The notes under the pieces were generated by a model. It ran no database searches and had not been told where the DNA came from. It was given only the letters and a program-made list of their open reading frames with translations. 64,000 bases of DNA from Opitutia bacterium (GTDB taxonomy: Bacteria; Verrucomicrobiota; Verrucomicrobiia; Opitutales; Opitutaceae), in contig CANJIU010000017.1 of assembly GCA_947474365.1 (NCBI GenBank), positions 56,332-120,331 on the forward strand, in the 5' to 3' direction. Position 1 is the stretch's first letter. Every line of letters begins with the position of its first letter. The translations under genes were made by a program, and so were the position numbers. Below, piece by piece: positions 63,804-64,000 of this stretch.

Positions 63804-63896
63804 TCATTCTGAGCGTAGCGAAGAATCCAGCGGGAGGTCCGCTGGTACCTTGGGCGAACGCGGTTCCAACTTGATTCTTCGCTGCGCTGCCAATGA
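63804..63896. repeat. Inverted repeat with AGCGNAGCGAAGAATC arms
   Basis: The left arm 63804-63827 (TCATTCTGAGCGTAGCGAAGAATC in outline, ending AGCGAAGAATC) pairs with the right arm 63873-63896 (GATTCTTCGCTGCGCT...ATGA). An inner 7-bp stem CCAGCGG/CCGCTGG lies at 63827-63845. The arm motif is one I recognise as recurring between genes in many unrelated bacteria. It fills the gap upstream of the 903-residue gene and ends 2 bp before the stop codon of the next minus-strand gene. Confidence 0.7.
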
Positions 63897-63898
63897 AC

Positions 63899-64000
63899 TT
63901 ATACTGTTTGGGCATGGATGGGAGTGAGGGCGAAGCCCATTTCGGCGGCCCGTTTTTCGAGCCGGTGCTGTTGGCGTTCGCGGTCCGCTTTTTCGTAGGC
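63899..64000 (-). CDS. 3' end of an unidentified gene (start off window)
   Basis: The last 33 codons and TAA of a minus-strand reading frame that enters from the right edge. It reads as a charged helical segment (AYEKADRERQQHRLEKRAAEM) followed by GFALTPIHAQTV and stop. The phase is open to the window end and no family can be assigned. It could be the tail of any cytosolic protein; the adjoining inverted repeat ends at its stop codon. Confidence 0.5.
   Translation of the reverse strand, partial: AYEKADRERQQHRLEKRAAEMGFALTPIHAQTV

Noticed and set aside
63899..64000. Transposase tail
   Set aside because: The charged helix and proximity to a repeat suggest it, but 33 residues carry no family signature, so the gene is left unidentified.

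Overview
The window reads as a chromosomal segment from a GC-rich member of the Verrucomicrobiota, most likely close to the Opitutaceae. This is inferred from three things: large TonB-dependent receptors with the L-T/S-PFEV and TLAGTR plug style, two secreted propeller/c-type heme proteins of the Planctomycetes-Verrucomicrobia kind, and a giant secreted protein mixing immunoglobulin-like domains with delta-60 type repeats. No rRNA, tRNA, CRISPR array or complete insertion sequence was seen. Most space is coding, with many short gaps, ATGA/GTGA overlaps and operon-like runs.

Region 1 (1-7857, all minus strand) is a run of four genes: a secreted helical protein, a serine beta-lactamase-like hydrolase, a sulfatase and a Pls/PosA-type single-module nonribosomal peptide synthetase whose 3' end lies off the left edge. 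Region 2 (8185-16364, plus) has two tandem outer-membrane TonB receptors followed by a family-10-like glycosidase, suggesting glycan uptake and breakdown. Region 3 (16527-24188, plus) is core metabolism: guaA, a LolA-fold-like secreted protein, hisD-hisC-hisB-hisH and citrate synthase.

Region 4 (24214-34988) holds housekeeping genes: a VC0807-type membrane protein, pdxJ, acpS, a fused NAD(P)HX epimerase/dehydratase, dprA, an S9 peptidase, a HIT protein, nrdR, a pabA/trpG amidotransferase and tgt. Two copies of an unnamed inverted repeat built from GTAGCGA-like heptamers lie here, and a 63-bp palindrome sits in frame inside the nnr gene. Region 5 (35052-46385) has a small outer-membrane barrel, the 2055-residue Ig/delta-60/EF-hand protein, a UDP-glucuronate decarboxylase and secA. 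Region 6 (46573-53138) has a 1190-residue propeller/HEAT/heme protein, an exported Gfo/Idh/MocA-like protein and a small minus-strand set (DUF4256, ArsR, SRPBCC, DUF1272).

Region 7 (53349-60921) is a cobalamin locus. A methionine synthase split into two proteins has a SAM methyltransferase gene between its halves and a MOSC-like gene after them. Divergent from it is a BtuB-like receptor whose leader carries a cobalamin riboswitch. Together they would import B12 and use it for methionine synthesis. Region 8 (60942-64000) has overlapping hairpins between convergent genes, a second propeller/heme protein, a dispersed-type inverted repeat and the 3' end of an unidentified minus-strand gene.

The observations most worth following are the Pls/PosA-like synthetase, the in-frame palindrome in nnr, the heptamer-based inverted repeats, the split metH operon facing a B12-riboswitch-controlled receptor, and a Tgt protein that appears to lack its zinc-binding cysteines.
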